From Cristatella mucedo (Eukaryota > Bryozoa > Phylactolaemata > Cristatellidae), in NCBI GenBank assembly GCA_009760855.2, contig WPIO01000016.1, forward strand, positions 64,001-128,000: a stretch of DNA of 64,000 nucleotides, read 5' to 3'. How positions within the stretch are numbered: the first letter of the stretch is position 1; every line of letters begins with the position of its first letter. The notes under the pieces were generated by a model. It was not told the DNA's origin. It did not search any database and saw only the letters and a list, made by a program, of their open reading frames with translations. Both the position numbers and the translations under genes were made by a program. Of the stretch, positions 9,678 through 20,779 are shown one piece after another.

Positions 9678-10010
9678 TTAACTTTGAGTCAACTCGCAGG
9701 GGCCAATCAGGCCGAGTAAAGGAGTTTGCAGTTTCGTGCCTGAAAGGAGCCGAGTCTTGACATTGACCCTAGATGGCCGCAATGGCGAGCATGCCAGGGA
9801 TCCTCCAGGTACGATAAGCAGCCCCTCGGTTTTTAGCGAGCGCGCATTTAGTAGGCGGAATTTAAGAGGCTGTTCAACAACTTGGCGACGGCGATGACGT
9901 GGCTTGTATTCGCTTCTGCGTGTGTCCGGCCCCGCGGACGCGGGCCCTTCGAGTTTGAAGGAGACCTTAGTAATGGCCGCAGGTCTACGTTTCACGACGT
10001 GCACCACGGC
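9678..10010 (-). mobile_element. Possible LINE ORF2 5' fragment (start of endonuclease domain)
   Basis: The minus-strand frame contains PLKFRLLNARSLKTEG, which resembles the LNARSL start of the APE-type endonuclease of CR1/L2 elements. The upstream residues are basic. The downstream part does not continue as a clear endonuclease, so it is a fragment or a partial coincidence. Confidence 0.4.
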
Positions 10011-10104
10011 AGGTGAGCTACTACGGCAACGAGTACAAGTCAGCGATTTAAACTTACGGGTCGTAGGTTCGTTGCTTTGGCCTTGTACAAGTAAAAGTTA
10101 AGGT

Positions 10105-10215
10105 CGTCTACCATTAACCACTCGATCATGCTCCCTTTGCAGCAAATGTAAAGTGCCTAGAAGGAGATAAAGTTCTCTGAGAGTCCTATACTAATATATT
10201 ATTATGCTATTATTA
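10105..10215 (+). mobile_element. LINE A 3' end
   Basis: Contains CCACTCGATCATGCTCCCTT, GCAAATGTAAAGTGCCTAGA, the hairpin remnant with AGTTCTCTGAGAG and an ATTATTAT tail. Confidence 0.75.
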
Positions 10216-10284
10216 TTATGAAAGTGGCAGCACGTTGCTATCCTAAAATGTTAACATATAATGCATTTTCATAATATCCCTATA

Positions 10285-10420
10285 AAACTAGTGCTCTATT
10301 CAGGCGCTTCACATATGCCATGGGGCTCGAGCCCATATGCCTCGGCAATCAACTGCATTCACCTTGACCTTATTCCGGGCGAGCACCTAAACCACTGGCC
10401 CAAACCAGCACGGCATACAT
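10285..10420 (-). mobile_element. SINE1 (tRNA-derived), minus strand
   Basis: Read on the minus strand it has the SINE1 head (GCTGGTTTGGGCCAGTGGTT, A-box) and B-box GGGCTCGAGCCC, ending in AAGCGCCTGAATAGAG. The 3' half of the terminal hairpin is degraded. Confidence 0.72.
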
Positions 10421-10700
10421 TAGATTGCATATACATATGATATATATATTTCTTGTCTATGTATTAAACATTTTAACAAATCGCTGTACCTTAGCCGGAG
10501 GTGCCGTGTTCTGCAGGGCCGTGGGGCCTACCCGCCCCTCCCGGTTCAAGAACAGGGACCACGTGGCTGCCGACCCTGTCCGAGAGGCGATCTCGCCGTC
10601 GCAAAGAAAAGCCTTCGTAATGTCACTCATTCTTTGCTCGCAATTCCAAGGTCCGCCAGGAAGGCTTCACTATCCAGCCACCCACCACCCAGAGCACCGA
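10421..10700. other. No recognised feature
   Basis: A 93-codon open frame begins at 10425, but its product is not recognised and its codon content is unremarkable. Confidence 0.35.
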
Positions 10701-10862
10701 CCATGAAGGGCATGTTATTATTGTTGTTTATTGAGAATGTCACCACTAACCGTTCGATCACGTTTCCTTTACAGCAAAGGTAAAGCACCTAGAAAGAGCT
10801 TGAGTTCTCTGAGGATGTTGTTTCAAGAGTGTTATTATTATTATTATTAATATTATTAATCC
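10701..10862 (+). mobile_element. LINE A 3' end
   Basis: Contains TTGTTGTTTATTGAGAATGT, CACTAACCGTTCGATCACG, CAAAGGTAAAGCACCTAGAA and an ATT tail of about 20 bp. Confidence 0.8.
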
Positions 10863-11004
10863 ATGCTGTGGAAATGGAACTGCAGCTGCTCGAGAAAATG
10901 TATTTTTTTATCCATCACGCTTGTTGTTGAAAGATTTTCACTGGACGCAGCTTCAACTATCCCAAAATCAGCTGTCCAAACATTCTCCCGAGTTTCCAGC
11001 TGCA

Positions 11005-11125
11005 TCTACGGCATGATAAGCTTACGTGTACGTGCACTTTTCTTAATTAAATGTAAAGTGACCCAAAATATATTGAGTTCACTGAGGGCGCCATAACAAA
11101 TTTATTATTATTATAACTATTAAAT
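11005..11125 (+). mobile_element. LINE A 3' end, degraded
   Basis: Contains TAAATGTAAAGTGACCCAAA, TTGAGTTCACTGAGGGCGCC and TTATTATTATT. The hairpin is still recognisable. Confidence 0.65.
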
Positions 11126-11611
11126 TGTTTGCGTTCTTTTATTAAATGTATAGCAAGATAGTTGAAGGAAGTGTCACTTCTTAAAATATGTGAGCTTGAA
11201 GCATCGTGTAGTTCGCGAGCAGGATATGCACTCGGCGGTTAGTTAACCGTGAACTCGGTGCTCTACGACTGCTACGTGAAGGCATGCCAAAGAGGTCTGC
11301 AGCCTGAAAGCGGCTTCAGCAGGAAGTTGCCTGCCCTAGTGCTGCCTGCCGCTCCGCAAGGCTTCAACTATCGGCCGCTCTGCCGCTGTGCCTCCTAGGC
11401 CCGAGTTCCGACTACCGAGCCTGTGGGATAGAATTAAGGCTGCTAGCGTACTCGGGTTGTATCAGAGAGCGTCGTGCAGGCGACGAGGTACGCGACGAGG
11501 CGAGTGGCAGAAGCTTGCTATTTGATCGACTCCCATCGGCTATTGCAGTCGGTGGCAGTAAATAGCCACAACTAGTCACGTATCGATCGCTTATTCTAAC
11601 CATATTTGCAT
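11126..11611. other. No recognised feature
   Basis: No gene or element recognised. The short open frame at 11412-11603 (minus) has no recognisable domain. Confidence 0.4.
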
Positions 11612-11775
11612 GCTAATCTTGTGCATGTCATCTCTAACCATGTTAACTTGTTGTTAATAGAGCATACTACAGCTAGCCGTTGGATCATGCTTCGTTTACG
11701 AAAAAAAATGCAAAGTGCCTAGAACCAGAAAAAGATGTTCTGCGAGGGCGCTTTATCGAATGTATTACTATTATA
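11612..11775 (+). mobile_element. LINE A 3' end
   Basis: Contains TTGTGCATGTCATCTCTAAC, CATGTTAACTTGTTGTTAAT, an AGTGCCTAGAACCAGAAAAA hairpin variant, GAGGGCGCTTTATCGAATG and ATTACTATTAT. Confidence 0.8.
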
Positions 11776-11776
11776 T

Positions 11777-11829
<53 letters not shown>

Positions 11830-11832
11830 TAT
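11776..11832. repeat. (TA)n microsatellite
   Basis: TATATACATATATA runs between a LINE A tail and a SINE1 head. Confidence 0.9.
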
Positions 11833-11915
11833 GCATCGGAGCTCGAGCCCACGACCTCAGCCAGACCTTGGTCACGTCGAGATCCTTAACAGCTTGACCA
11901 AACCAGCTCGGACTT
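11833..11915 (-). mobile_element. SINE1 head (tRNA-like part), minus strand
   Basis: The minus strand reads GAGCTGGTTTGGTCAAGCTG through a GGTCGTGGGCTCGAGC B-box. The LINE-like tail is absent; the element runs into the TA repeat. Confidence 0.7.
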
Positions 11916-11919
11916 GTCT

Positions 11920-12417
11920 CTATGTAAACGCGCCGCCGCCGCCGCCGTAAACGTCGCACTGTTCCAACAGTGGTGCTGTGCATATGTCTAGAAGGGATGC
12001 TGCCAAAGCTCGGATTCCAGGTCCAGCCATGCTCCTTGAGACTCTTACCTGAGCTTGTCAGAGACTGCTGCAATGTTTTGTAGCTAAAAGTAGGCTTAGA
12101 CACGGTCATTTAGTCGCGTGGTCATGCAGCTTTTTTTGCAAGGGCCTGCCGAGGAACAAGATCGCCAGACGCATTTATGCTTTCCAGTTCCTGAGTGACG
12201 CAGGTTTTTCCGTGGATGTCAGTAAGGTTATACCGAAATCGTTCAATTTGAAAACCTAGCTGACCTTGAAGCACGCGAGAGGGCAGCGCACAACGAGACA
12301 ATCGGAGCGAAGAGCGACAGTAGAACGTACGTCTTCGCGGCGCGAGAGTATAGCAAACACTTGCGAGAGTACAGCGAACATTGGCAATACTAATGCGAGG
12401 CTGAAAGAGAGTGAGAG
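11920..12417. other. No recognised feature
   Basis: A GCC trinucleotide run lies near 11930-11947. Otherwise no gene or element was recognised. Confidence 0.4.
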
Positions 12418-12428
12418 ATAGAGAGGGG

Positions 12429-12474
<46 letters not shown>

Positions 12475-12630
12475 ACAGCGAGAGACGAGAGAGAGACAGC
12501 GAGAGACGAGAGAGAGAGAGAGAGAAAAAGAGAGGGGAGAGAGAGAGAGGGGAGAGATGGTAGAGAGAAGAGAGGAGAGAGGAAAAGAGGGAGAGAGAGG
12601 GACAAAGAGATGTAGACAAAGACAAAGAGG
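12418..12630. repeat. GA-rich imperfect microsatellite
   Basis: GAGAGA tracts interrupted by GACAGCGAGAGACGAG and GGGGAGAG words. The open frames through it are Ser/Leu or Arg/Glu artefacts. Confidence 0.93.
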
Positions 12631-12744
12631 TGGGGCGAGCGGGCTGCACGTGCTCTCCATTGGGCAGACGCTTCAGCCAGCCTCACTTGACTCGTATCTG
12701 ATCAGCGAGGAAGGTCATGACGTCATTGGATAGTCCTCTAAAGA

Positions 12745-12866
12745 AACAGAAGGAAGCATAAATCGCGGTGTTGGCACCGAGCTGTCGACATTTCATCTCG
12801 GTCTTTTTCAGGTAGAAATGTCGACAGCTCGGTGCCAACGCCGCGATTCGTGCTTCCTTTCCTGTT
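12745..12866. repeat. Long imperfect hairpin (about 50-bp stem, 20-nt loop)
   Basis: Left arm 12745-12794 and right arm 12815-12866 are reverse complementary with a few mismatches or bulges. GCACCGAGCTGTCGACATTT pairs with its complement at 12816-12835. Alternatives are a foldback or MITE-like element, an inverted-duplication scar, or a small-RNA precursor. Confidence 0.85.
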
Positions 12867-13514
12867 AAGCGGTAGCAGTAGTATTCCTCCAATAGCAGCA
12901 GTCCTCTAATAGTCAGCCCGCTTAGCCTCGGTTCGACGACCTGCTTTTCGTTACAATGGCAGACGCTATACAGTTCCAAGTCGCATTCTCGAGCCGTGCG
13001 ACTTCTGTAGAGTCCTGGATAGACATTAAGCTCACATAGGACGCGTTAAAAAATGGAACATATATTTTACTTATCTACTTTCGTGCACGTCGGTTGGTGA
13101 TGCACAGTTGCGAAATTGCGGTTTCGAAACGGACTGCTCAGAGCATTCAAAGGGTTATAACGCGCTGAAATCATCAGAATAATAAAAGTATAAGTTGATC
13201 TAAATTAAGAAAATTCCACGACAATATTGTACCCTTATTTTGTGCATTCAGCGCCAATTTTTATATTAAGCAGTTCCAGACACATTACTCGAAGCCGACC
13301 AGCGTGTAGCGATAATTAAAAATATTTGTCACGGGAGTTTGATTAGTCTAAAGGCAGATGTATCCGGATGCATTTGGAGGTATGTCGGAGGTATCAGAGG
13401 TATCTTCAGCTAAATTTAAGAATATCTATGGTAAAGACCACGGCTACCTCAACGTCTGCTGACCGTACTGCTGTAACTATCGTGGCAATCGAACTTCCGC
13501 AGGAGAGTTCTCTG
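12867..13514. other. No recognised feature
   Basis: AT-rich spacer with no gene or element recognised. Confidence 0.4.
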
Positions 13515-13690
13515 TACCGCACTCAAAGCCTAACTGGCTTTCGGTACCTATGGGGTCGCCACCAGATTTCGATTCACGAAGCAAAGAGATGGTGAGAAGC
13601 ATAGCTGAGTCAGGATGGCAGTCCAGGCAATGAGTGCCTTGGAAGTAGCAGCTCAGGACGGCTGGAAAGGATTCAGACAGTCAGCAGCAG
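13515..13690 (-). mobile_element. LINE B 3' fragment, minus strand
   Basis: AACTGGCTTTCGGTACC through GAAGCATAGCTGAGTCAGGA and GGAAGTAGCAGCTCAGGAC match the LINE B 3' part at 48545-48690 in the same orientation. The terminal ACATT tail is missing. Confidence 0.65.
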
Positions 13691-13734
13691 GACAGGAACA
13701 GATGGCAGCGGAATCAAACGTACGACAGTTCGAT

Positions 13735-13850
13735 CTAGATTTCAACGACACTAAGGTAATGCACCTAGAATTAGAAGCGTGTATAAAGTGCCAAGAAAGA
13801 AATTGGGTTCCCTGAGGGCGCTTTATCAAGTGTATTATTATTACTTTTAC
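13735..13850 (+). mobile_element. LINE A 3' end, with duplicated hairpin start
   Basis: Contains AAGGTAATGCACCTAGAATT and then again AAAGTGCCAAGAAAGAAATT, GAGGGCGCTTTATCAAGTG and ATTATTATTA. Confidence 0.7.
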
Positions 13851-14574
13851 CTCTGCAGCACAGGTACAGCCACGGTTGAAGCAATGTGTGCTGAAATCAT
13901 GAATCTTGGTATACAAGGCTCAGGAAGCCAGATTGTACGGTTTTATAATAATTTCTTAGTAAGATTTTTATGATATTAAATGACAGCGTTGAAATTAAAT
14001 CGCAGCTGGTCATTCGTCACGTGTCAGGTATTGTAGCCTTGCTTATGAGATGCCAGCATGCAAATCGAAATGACATGAATTCAAAGATAGCGCTTCACAC
14101 ATTTCACTTAATTTTTTACAAGAAATTTTATAATTCGAGTGTCAATTGTTCACCTTATTTTCAAAAGTTATCCGGCAGTGAGTGGCACGTGAAATGTGGT
14201 GCTAAGGGCACGTCTCATTACCCGATAACATGCCGAAATATGCTTTTCAAGCCTCCGAGATTTTAGCGGACGCTTTAGCGAAGTACTTGTTCACTCTTTT
14301 CTTGATCAATCGACCTTACGAGCGGAGAAATGCGTCTGCTGAGTGCATGCGCCATCTTGCTGCCGCGTCAATCAAATATGTCTCTTCACTATTCTCTTAC
14401 TCTGCAGCAAGAGCTAACTTCCTGCCGTCTCGCTCCGCTCAAGCGCGTCTGTTACAGGTCACTCCCGGAAGTACTGGTCACGAAAGACAACGCGGTGCCA
14501 TATTGCCGTGTGACGGAAGCGTGACGGAAGGGCGAACTTTTTCGCTTTAGTTATTAGATATGCAATTAGCTATA
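13851..14574. other. No recognised feature
   Basis: Open frames of about 100 codons at 13970-14266 and 14230-14550 show no domain. No element was recognised. Confidence 0.4.
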
Positions 14575-14760
14575 ATAATAAGAATGCATCTGATGTGGCA
14601 CCTTCTGAGAACTCTTCCTAGGCACTTTAGATTTGCTGCAAAGGAAGCACGATCGAATGGTGAGCCGCATCATGCTCGATAAATAACAAAAATAAGGCGT
14701 GACATGCAAAGGGTCGACCTGCGAGGTTGGTTTGTGGCAGCATGCACCGTAATAATATAT
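14575..14760 (-). mobile_element. LINE A 3' end, minus strand
   Basis: The minus-strand 3' end is marked by CTTCTGAGAACTCTTCCTAG, TTTGCTGCAAAGGAAGCAC and GACATGCAAAGGGTCGAC. It parallels 52216-52420. Confidence 0.7.
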
Positions 14761-14829
14761 AATAATGCACTTGATAAAGCGCCCTCAGAGAACTCAATCT
14801 CTTTCTAGGCGCTAAGCATGCATAAGCAC
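14761..14829 (-). mobile_element. Second LINE A 3' end, minus strand
   Basis: Contains TAATGCACTTGATAAAGCGC, CCTCAGAGAACTCAATCTC, TTTCTAGGCGCT and then a CATGCATAAGCACAT 3' UTR word. Confidence 0.75.
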
Positions 14830-15389
14830 ATAACGTACGTCTGTAGCGGGAACGACCCAGTTTTATCCTCGCACATTTTGCAGGCTCTCAACGAAACAAG
14901 CACTCTGACGGGGGGGGGGGTAATACGTCCCCCATCCCAACACTTAGGCTGCCTACAGCAGGAACGACCCAAATAGTGGGGGGGGGGCCTGAACAACCGG
15001 AACCACGGATGCCACGGGCGCAACATAACCGTTTTCGGTGGCTTCCACCGAACTCTCCTTACGATGACTCACTCCGTCCCGTCAATCGCTCGCGGACGGC
15101 CCGCCCTCCTCCCTCATTTTCAGATAAAACTCGTTCGGCAACTACCGGCGACGGCGTCGAAACGTAGCCGAAGACGAACCTCTGAGCGAGCGCAGTCCTA
15201 CCTTTAAATAACTAGCTGGGACCACGAGGTTGACAGATTAGCTGTAATCACTCAGCCTGCTGCTCCTACCACGACTAAATGCCGACCTGGGATTATAGGG
15301 TCGACCCGTGAGATGATATCAATCAATTTACGATTCTACTACGACGGCTCCGTCCTCTTACTTCACGCTCTTGGACAGGTTTGTGGCAC

Positions 15390-16290
15390 ATCGTCGGCCT
15401 GGCTCAATCTTAGGGCGCACAAGAACTGCTCAGCATGAAACGCCTCTGTCTGAGAGCGTTGGGCAAGAAGACACAGCCGTCGTAGAAGGATCATGAGGTG
15501 ATTGGTATCGGCTGGCCTGTTAACCCTACAGTCCCGGCGAGCAACTTAATAATTAAATTAATAATTACTTGACGGGTTTCCGTTAGAACGAGAGAGCAGG
15601 CTGAAAATCACCTGCGTCCTCTAGGACGCGGTTGGTCACGATGGACGGGCCCCGCGAGAACGAGAGAGGTGGCTGAAGCACCAGCGTTCTCGAGCTGTGA
15701 GCAAGAGGATGCAGCGGTCGTGGTAGGACCAGCAGGCTGATTGATGTCGGCTGGCCTGTCAATCCCATTGTTCCGCCAAGTTATACACGGGTAGGGCGCC
15801 GCTCGCTCAGATGTTGTTTCTTCGTTTTCGGCTCTGTGTCGACGCCCCTGCCGCCGGTAGGCATTTGCCGATACGAACTAGACGTAGTTGGATGTACTGT
15901 GCGAGGAATTCCTGCCTTCACGATGGAAGCGGAGCCCTGGTTCTCCAGTCGGGGTACAGGTTTCCGTTCAGACTCCGTCCTGATTGGGTAGTTCCCAACT
16001 ATAGGTATAGGTAGCCCAAGTGCTGGGATGCAATTCCAACGAAAGAGTGCTTCTGCTGCAGACAGCCTTCGGGGAGTGTGGAGAATAACCTGAGCTAGAC
16101 GCTCAGCGACATTGTGCACTTGTGAATGAAGCTCAGCAAAATCCCCTATTCGTGCGTATTTCGCTTTCCTATTCACGTTGCGAACTCACGGCCCCCCTTA
16201 GTAACGTTAAGTCAGTTGGCGTTAGAAACTCCACTTCACGTGGCCACCTCTTATTGTGCATAGGCGCGAAGTTTCCAGCTGGGCAGTTCT
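15390..16290 (+). mobile_element. LTR-retrotransposon LTR fragment, related to 5816-7432
   Basis: Shares CGGCTGGCCTGTCAATCCC, AGGAATTCCTGCCTTCACG, AGAGTGCTTCTGCTGCAGAC, GAGTGTGGAGA and the CGCAGCGAC-like/AATCCCC region with the solo LTR. It holds one U3-like unit instead of several. The end is degraded. Confidence 0.65.
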
Positions 16291-16535
16291 TGGGTGAAAT
16301 GAACCTCAAACCAGACGGAAATCAGTCCAAAATCGGTACCGATTGTGGAAGGAAGTCTAATCTTTTACGGGATGCGACCGCTCGCGCGAGGCAGCAGCAG
16401 CATACGGTAAAATAACATAAATTTATTTGTGTAACATTTGCAGAAGGGCAAGTGTCAAAAGCTCCGAGACGATCCGGAGCAAAACGGTTCCATTGGACGG
16501 CTTTGACATCCAGGCTACTCCCGGTTTGGTGCATC

Positions 16536-16678
16536 GAGCTGGTTTGGTCTAGCGGTTAAGGTGCTCGCCCCGACCAAGGTCTGACCGAGGTCGTGGGCTC
16601 GAGCCCCGACGCATATGTGAGGCGCCTGAATAGAGATTAGGTTCTCTTGAGGCGCTATATAAATGAATTATATTATAT
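16536..16678 (+). mobile_element. SINE1, complete copy
   Basis: The tRNA-like head has an A-box TGGTCTAGCGGTTAAGG (16545-16561) and a B-box GGGCTCGAGCCC (16595-16606). The 3' end GGCGCCTGAATAGAGATTAG, GTTCTCTTGAGGCGCTATAT forms the same hairpin type as the LINE A end. It is absent from the paralogous block at about 53840, which gives an empty site. Confidence 0.85.
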
Positions 16679-16880
16679 GGGCACCCACAGGTCATTGGCT
16701 GCTCTGCTAGGTCCCACACCAGCCCCCCACAGCTGACAGACTTCAGGTCAGCGTACTCTGATATATTGTTCATATATTTAAATAATATGTATGAATAAGA
16801 AGATTTACACATCTAAAAAGATTATTTGCTAGCAAAGCTGCGACAGAATCACAAAGAGAGGGGGCGTGATATCTCGTTAT

Positions 16881-18769
16881 GAGCCGTAGGTTTCTGAAAA
16901 GGGTAAGGTGGCCAGTAGTGGGAGTTATCCCCCAAAATGGCCGCTAATAGTGCGAGTTGTCCCCCTAAAAGCACATTAATTAAATATCGTACGAAGACAA
17001 GAAAATCGAATGGCATAAAAAATTGGCAAGAATACTGGTAGCATAATAGCTGCAGAGTTGACCTGATGACCTGTAAAAGTCCAAGGTCACGTATAGCACT
17101 GCAGCTCAATCGCAGCTCAACATTTTCCCGATTAAAAAAGTCATTGTACAAATATGGCAAACCGCTCAAAAGATACAAGAGACTCGACTACACACTCCCT
17201 CCCAACAACAAAAATTTTAAAAAATTGACATCTCAAACTGTTGACTCTCATCATGAACTCAGTCCAAGGACACTTTTTGTGACAGGCACATTATGTGTAC
17301 ACACCTATCATGCATAGATGCACAGGGGGGAACGGGGAGACAGGTGAGCCCCACCCATATTCCAAATTTCCCACAGATCGGCCCAGTCTCGACCAAGTTG
17401 TACAATCGACGAGGTACTACTGCTGTGACAGCACTCAGAGAAGCCAACTTAAGCTGCCATGTAGGTGACGAATAACAAGATAGTTACTATATTTGTCGAT
17501 ATACAACATGGAAACACCTACTTACGAGCAAGCATTTTGAATATCACGTTGATTGGGTCGCAATTAGCCGACCTGTGACATTTTTACGACATGTGAGTGA
17601 AAGGATGACAAAGGCTTGGCACGACAAACACAGCCAGTTTTGACCAAAACAAGTCAATCTACTGGGGTCCAATATGCATGCGAGAAGGGTGGAATGATTA
17701 TTTAACTACAATCAATCATATATTCCAGAGTTTTAACGTGATCGGATCATTATTTTAGGAGGCAGGTCATATCCGCGATAGGTCTCATACCGCAAGCCGT
17801 CAATCCAGGCTACAGCCGGGAGGCTCACCGGCATTCGCCAATACAAATATCTAACTGTTAACGACATAAATGACAACTTAAAATCACCTAAATTTCCTTA
17901 AGTAGAAATAAATCAAAATTTTCAGACTGGCTTCCAGTAAACGACGCGACAGTTCCATCCAAATGACCACGCTGACCGGCCGCCCAACAAAAGGAACACC
18001 CGCGGCCGTCGCCTCGTGCGTTATGGCGGCTACAGGAACTGGATCAGCTGTCCCAGGATTCATGTGGCGCCGTGATAATGGCTCCTTAGTTACTGAGGCC
18101 TCGGCAGCAGCAATTTCTCTATACATTATCCCTAATGTTCGTCTACTGGCCGAATTGCAATCACTTGGTTTGCGATCTGATGTAAACATACCAATGTAAA
18201 CATGTTTCTACCAAGTAAATAAGGAGTGGGCCTTGGAAAGCCGTTTACCGCCGGTTGCTATGGGCGTGGCGGGGAAGCAGAGGCGGGACTAGGCATCCCG
18301 CCGATAGGGGGTTTACTCTTTTACGATCTTGTTACACTACCAGTCGGACGTGTGATCTCGAGGGACGTGTCATTTCCAGGAAATTTTTATATTTGATCTT
18401 TTTCTAGTTATTTTTGAGGGTCCGTTTAGGGCAAAGTAGCTTATATTCGCAGAGTTCACCAGAAAACCGCAGTTCCGGCTCAGTTATTTGTCCAAGAAAA
18501 TTATTTTGTTGAGCTCGATGATACTTCCGGTTTAAATAGGTATCACATAATAATTTTATTGACCATGCTCCAGTCATCTGACAACCACCGAAATTTGAGC
18601 TTGCATTTGAAACTAGTTTATCTTTAATACTCGAATTTCAAAAAAAAGAACCACTTTTGACAATTGATGAGGATATACCACGCCTTACCCCGTGAAGCAG
18701 AGGCCTCCGTTGACTGGCAACCATTGGCTTTCGCTGCTGAATTCTTGTTGATCGAGGTTCAGTCAGAGT
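16881..18769. other. No recognised feature
   Basis: About 1.9 kb without a recognisable gene or repeat. A 101-codon minus-strand frame at 17884-18189 is the longest; its translation shows no known domain. It may be an exon of an unseen gene, but there is no support. Confidence 0.35.
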
Positions 18770-19740
18770 AAGTTTATAGATTTCTCACTGTACATTTTCT
18801 AAATCGTCAGTCCGAGCATATCCAAGTCTGCCGGTTGAGTTGACCTTCCATTAACAGATGCCAGTACGCGTTTTTAGTAGCCTGGTGGGCGTTTAGCTGG
18901 GCGTTGTGCATAACCGAATGCAAGGTCCGGAATTAGTAGGAATACTATTAAGATTTCTGGACTGACGGGTAGATTGAGATGAATGATTCAAATTGCTGTA
19001 GAAACATATTTTCAAAACAGCGAGCTGACGCACGCCCGCATTTAAGCAGCTAGCAACTCCCTACGACTGTACTTCTGGCTTGTAACACACCCACTTCAAA
19101 CCCATCAACCGTGTAGGTGTAAGGTGCTCTCACTACACGACCCTAGTCGTGGGTTTGAATCTTTCTGCATGCAATTCTGTGTGGCGTACTGCAAGCTGGA
19201 CAGATTGCCACCAACGTTTTTCTCTCGACACGTTCATGTTGCTGTGTAATCAGCTAATGTAAACCTGTAAATCCTAGTTTAGATATAGGTGTGTAGAATA
19301 CCTGATTTGGACGGACATATACCTACACCTCGCGTAGATATCTGTTAAATCTGAGTCGGGCTATTGATAATTAATTTAGTCTGTGCTTGGGTCTGTAAAT
19401 ACTTTATGGATCTTTGTGTAGTCAACACTGCAGCATTTCTGATACCTGAAAGAAAGATTTTTACGTCGAACCTGACGAAGGGTCTATATGTTAGATTAGC
19501 TTTGCTGGGTGAAATGCAGGTTTTTGTATTATTCATCATCATGACCGTCTTGACTACCTGCACACTCACCACTCATGCACACGTCTTACTGGAGCACCTG
19601 TCATCCAGCCCGGACAGTAGTGGCACAGCAGTGCTTTAGGTATGTGGCTAATTGTAGAGCTTATGTGGCTAAAGGTCAACCAGTGATCCTTTAAAGTGTA
19701 AATCACTCTGAGGATAATTACCCGGCTTTTATTTTCTCAC
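18770..19740. repeat. Duplicated segment (paralogous to 55290-56240)
   Basis: Collinear matches include ATCGTCAGTC-G-G-, GGGCGTTTAGCTGGGCGTTG, TCTGAGTCGGGCT, TACTGGAGCACCTGTCA and GATCCTTTAAAGTGTAAATC. Here it is followed by unrelated sequence. At the second site it runs directly into TRIM copy 3. It includes a SINE2 copy. Confidence 0.82.
19105..19262 (+). mobile_element. SINE2 copy
   Basis: GTAGGTGTAAGGTGCTCTCA (A-box-like) and GTCGTGGGTTTGAATC (B-box-like) are followed by GGCGTACTGCAAGCTGGACA and a TAATCAGCTAATG end. Paralogous to 55612-55757. Confidence 0.6.
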
Positions 19741-20519
19741 TACAAATTTATTCTCTGCCAATCTAGTCGCCAAAAACAAGCCAGAGTTTTACTCTCTCCC
19801 TGCCTGTCTGGTGGCCGAGAACAAACTGGGCTATAATTTCTATACAAGTGGCACACGACCACACATGATCACGTTTTACCCGTAGCACCTGTATTGTCGC
19901 TTCCCTTGTAAGTTGCATTACACCATGCAGTCTCTCCTTGGTATCTGGTTATCCTGTTCCAAAATGACTTTTAGCTGAACGACTATACGATCTGCACTGT
20001 CTGCCTAATTTCAGTTGCTTCTCATGGCGAAATTCTGACCTACCAAGAATTTTGGTGCAATTTTTAATTTCGCGAGGGCTTCTTAACCTCACTGCTTTCA
20101 GATCTAGATGTGCAAGGTGGTGGTTACCGTTGTCGTGAACTGATAATTTATCTAATTAACCCTGCAAAAATTAACTTTGCAGTAAAAGACAATACGCAAG
20201 CTGTATATGTATTTGTGACATATGCATTTTCTTCAGCATTGTAAAGTGCCTGGAAAGATTATTGCTTGCCCTGTTCTTTGTTCGACAAAGTAACAATCAA
20301 TCCTGTAACATGCTCTCGTTATATCGAAGCCTACCTATGACATGCTATCTATGCAAGCACATTGCCCTGGTAGCTGCTATCCATGCTTACTTATAGCCTT
20401 GCACGTTATCTACGTGAGTATCTTGCTGCAATATCTTTTCTTTATGGATGCAAAGGTATGATATTGATTTCTGAGTGATTACGAAGTAAGTATTTTTTGT
20501 CAAAACAATGCAATGTTTC
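19741..20519. other. No recognised feature
   Basis: No gene was recognised. TTGTAAAGTGCCTGGAAAGA near 20240 may be a very degraded LINE A end. Confidence 0.35.
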
Positions 20520-20712
20520 GTGTGTCTGTGTGCGTGTGTGCGCACCCGCAGGTGTGTGTGTGTGTGAGAGAGTGTGTGTGTGTCTGTGTTGACATGCTGA
20601 TACTGTGCATGCTGCCAGTAATCATACACACTTGCATGTTGACCCTGTTCCTGTAACCTCTAACCATGGTGTGCTTGTTGTGATTGAGTATGCTACAACT
20701 AACCATTCGGAA
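20520..20712 (+). mobile_element. (TG)n microsatellite followed by a LINE A 3' UTR fragment
   Basis: TG/GTGTGTGT runs at 20520-20590 are followed by ATGCTGATACTGTGCATGCT, ACTTGCATGTTGACCCTG, CTCTAACCATGGTGTGC and CTACAACTAACCATTCG. These are the LINE A 3' UTR words seen at 45105-45220. Confidence 0.65.
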
Positions 20713-20779
20713 TGCAGACTAAGGTAGGGTCTCTGAAAATTTTGCTCTATCTCTCTGCAGCTTTTGTAACATTATAATA

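Larger units (their letters stand above)
14830..16880. repeat. Duplicated block 1 (paralogous to 52420-54030)
   Basis: Ordered matches to the second block are CTCTCAACGAAACAAGCACT, GCAGGAACGACCCAAATAGT, TCCACCGAACTCTCCTTACG, the LTR part, TACGGGATGCGACCGCTC, and a final stretch ending near GGGGCG. The blocks differ by insertions, including SINE1 here and about 440 bp at 15350-15790. Runs of 10-11 G occur near 14911 and 14980. Confidence 0.75.

Noticed and set aside
16536-16606. A tRNA gene
   Set aside because: A and B boxes are present, but the cloverleaf is imperfect, the sequence recurs with a LINE-like tail and it behaves as a SINE.
17884-18189. A 101-codon minus-strand gene
   Set aside because: No recognisable domain, no neighbour support and no paralogue in the window; left as unannotated.
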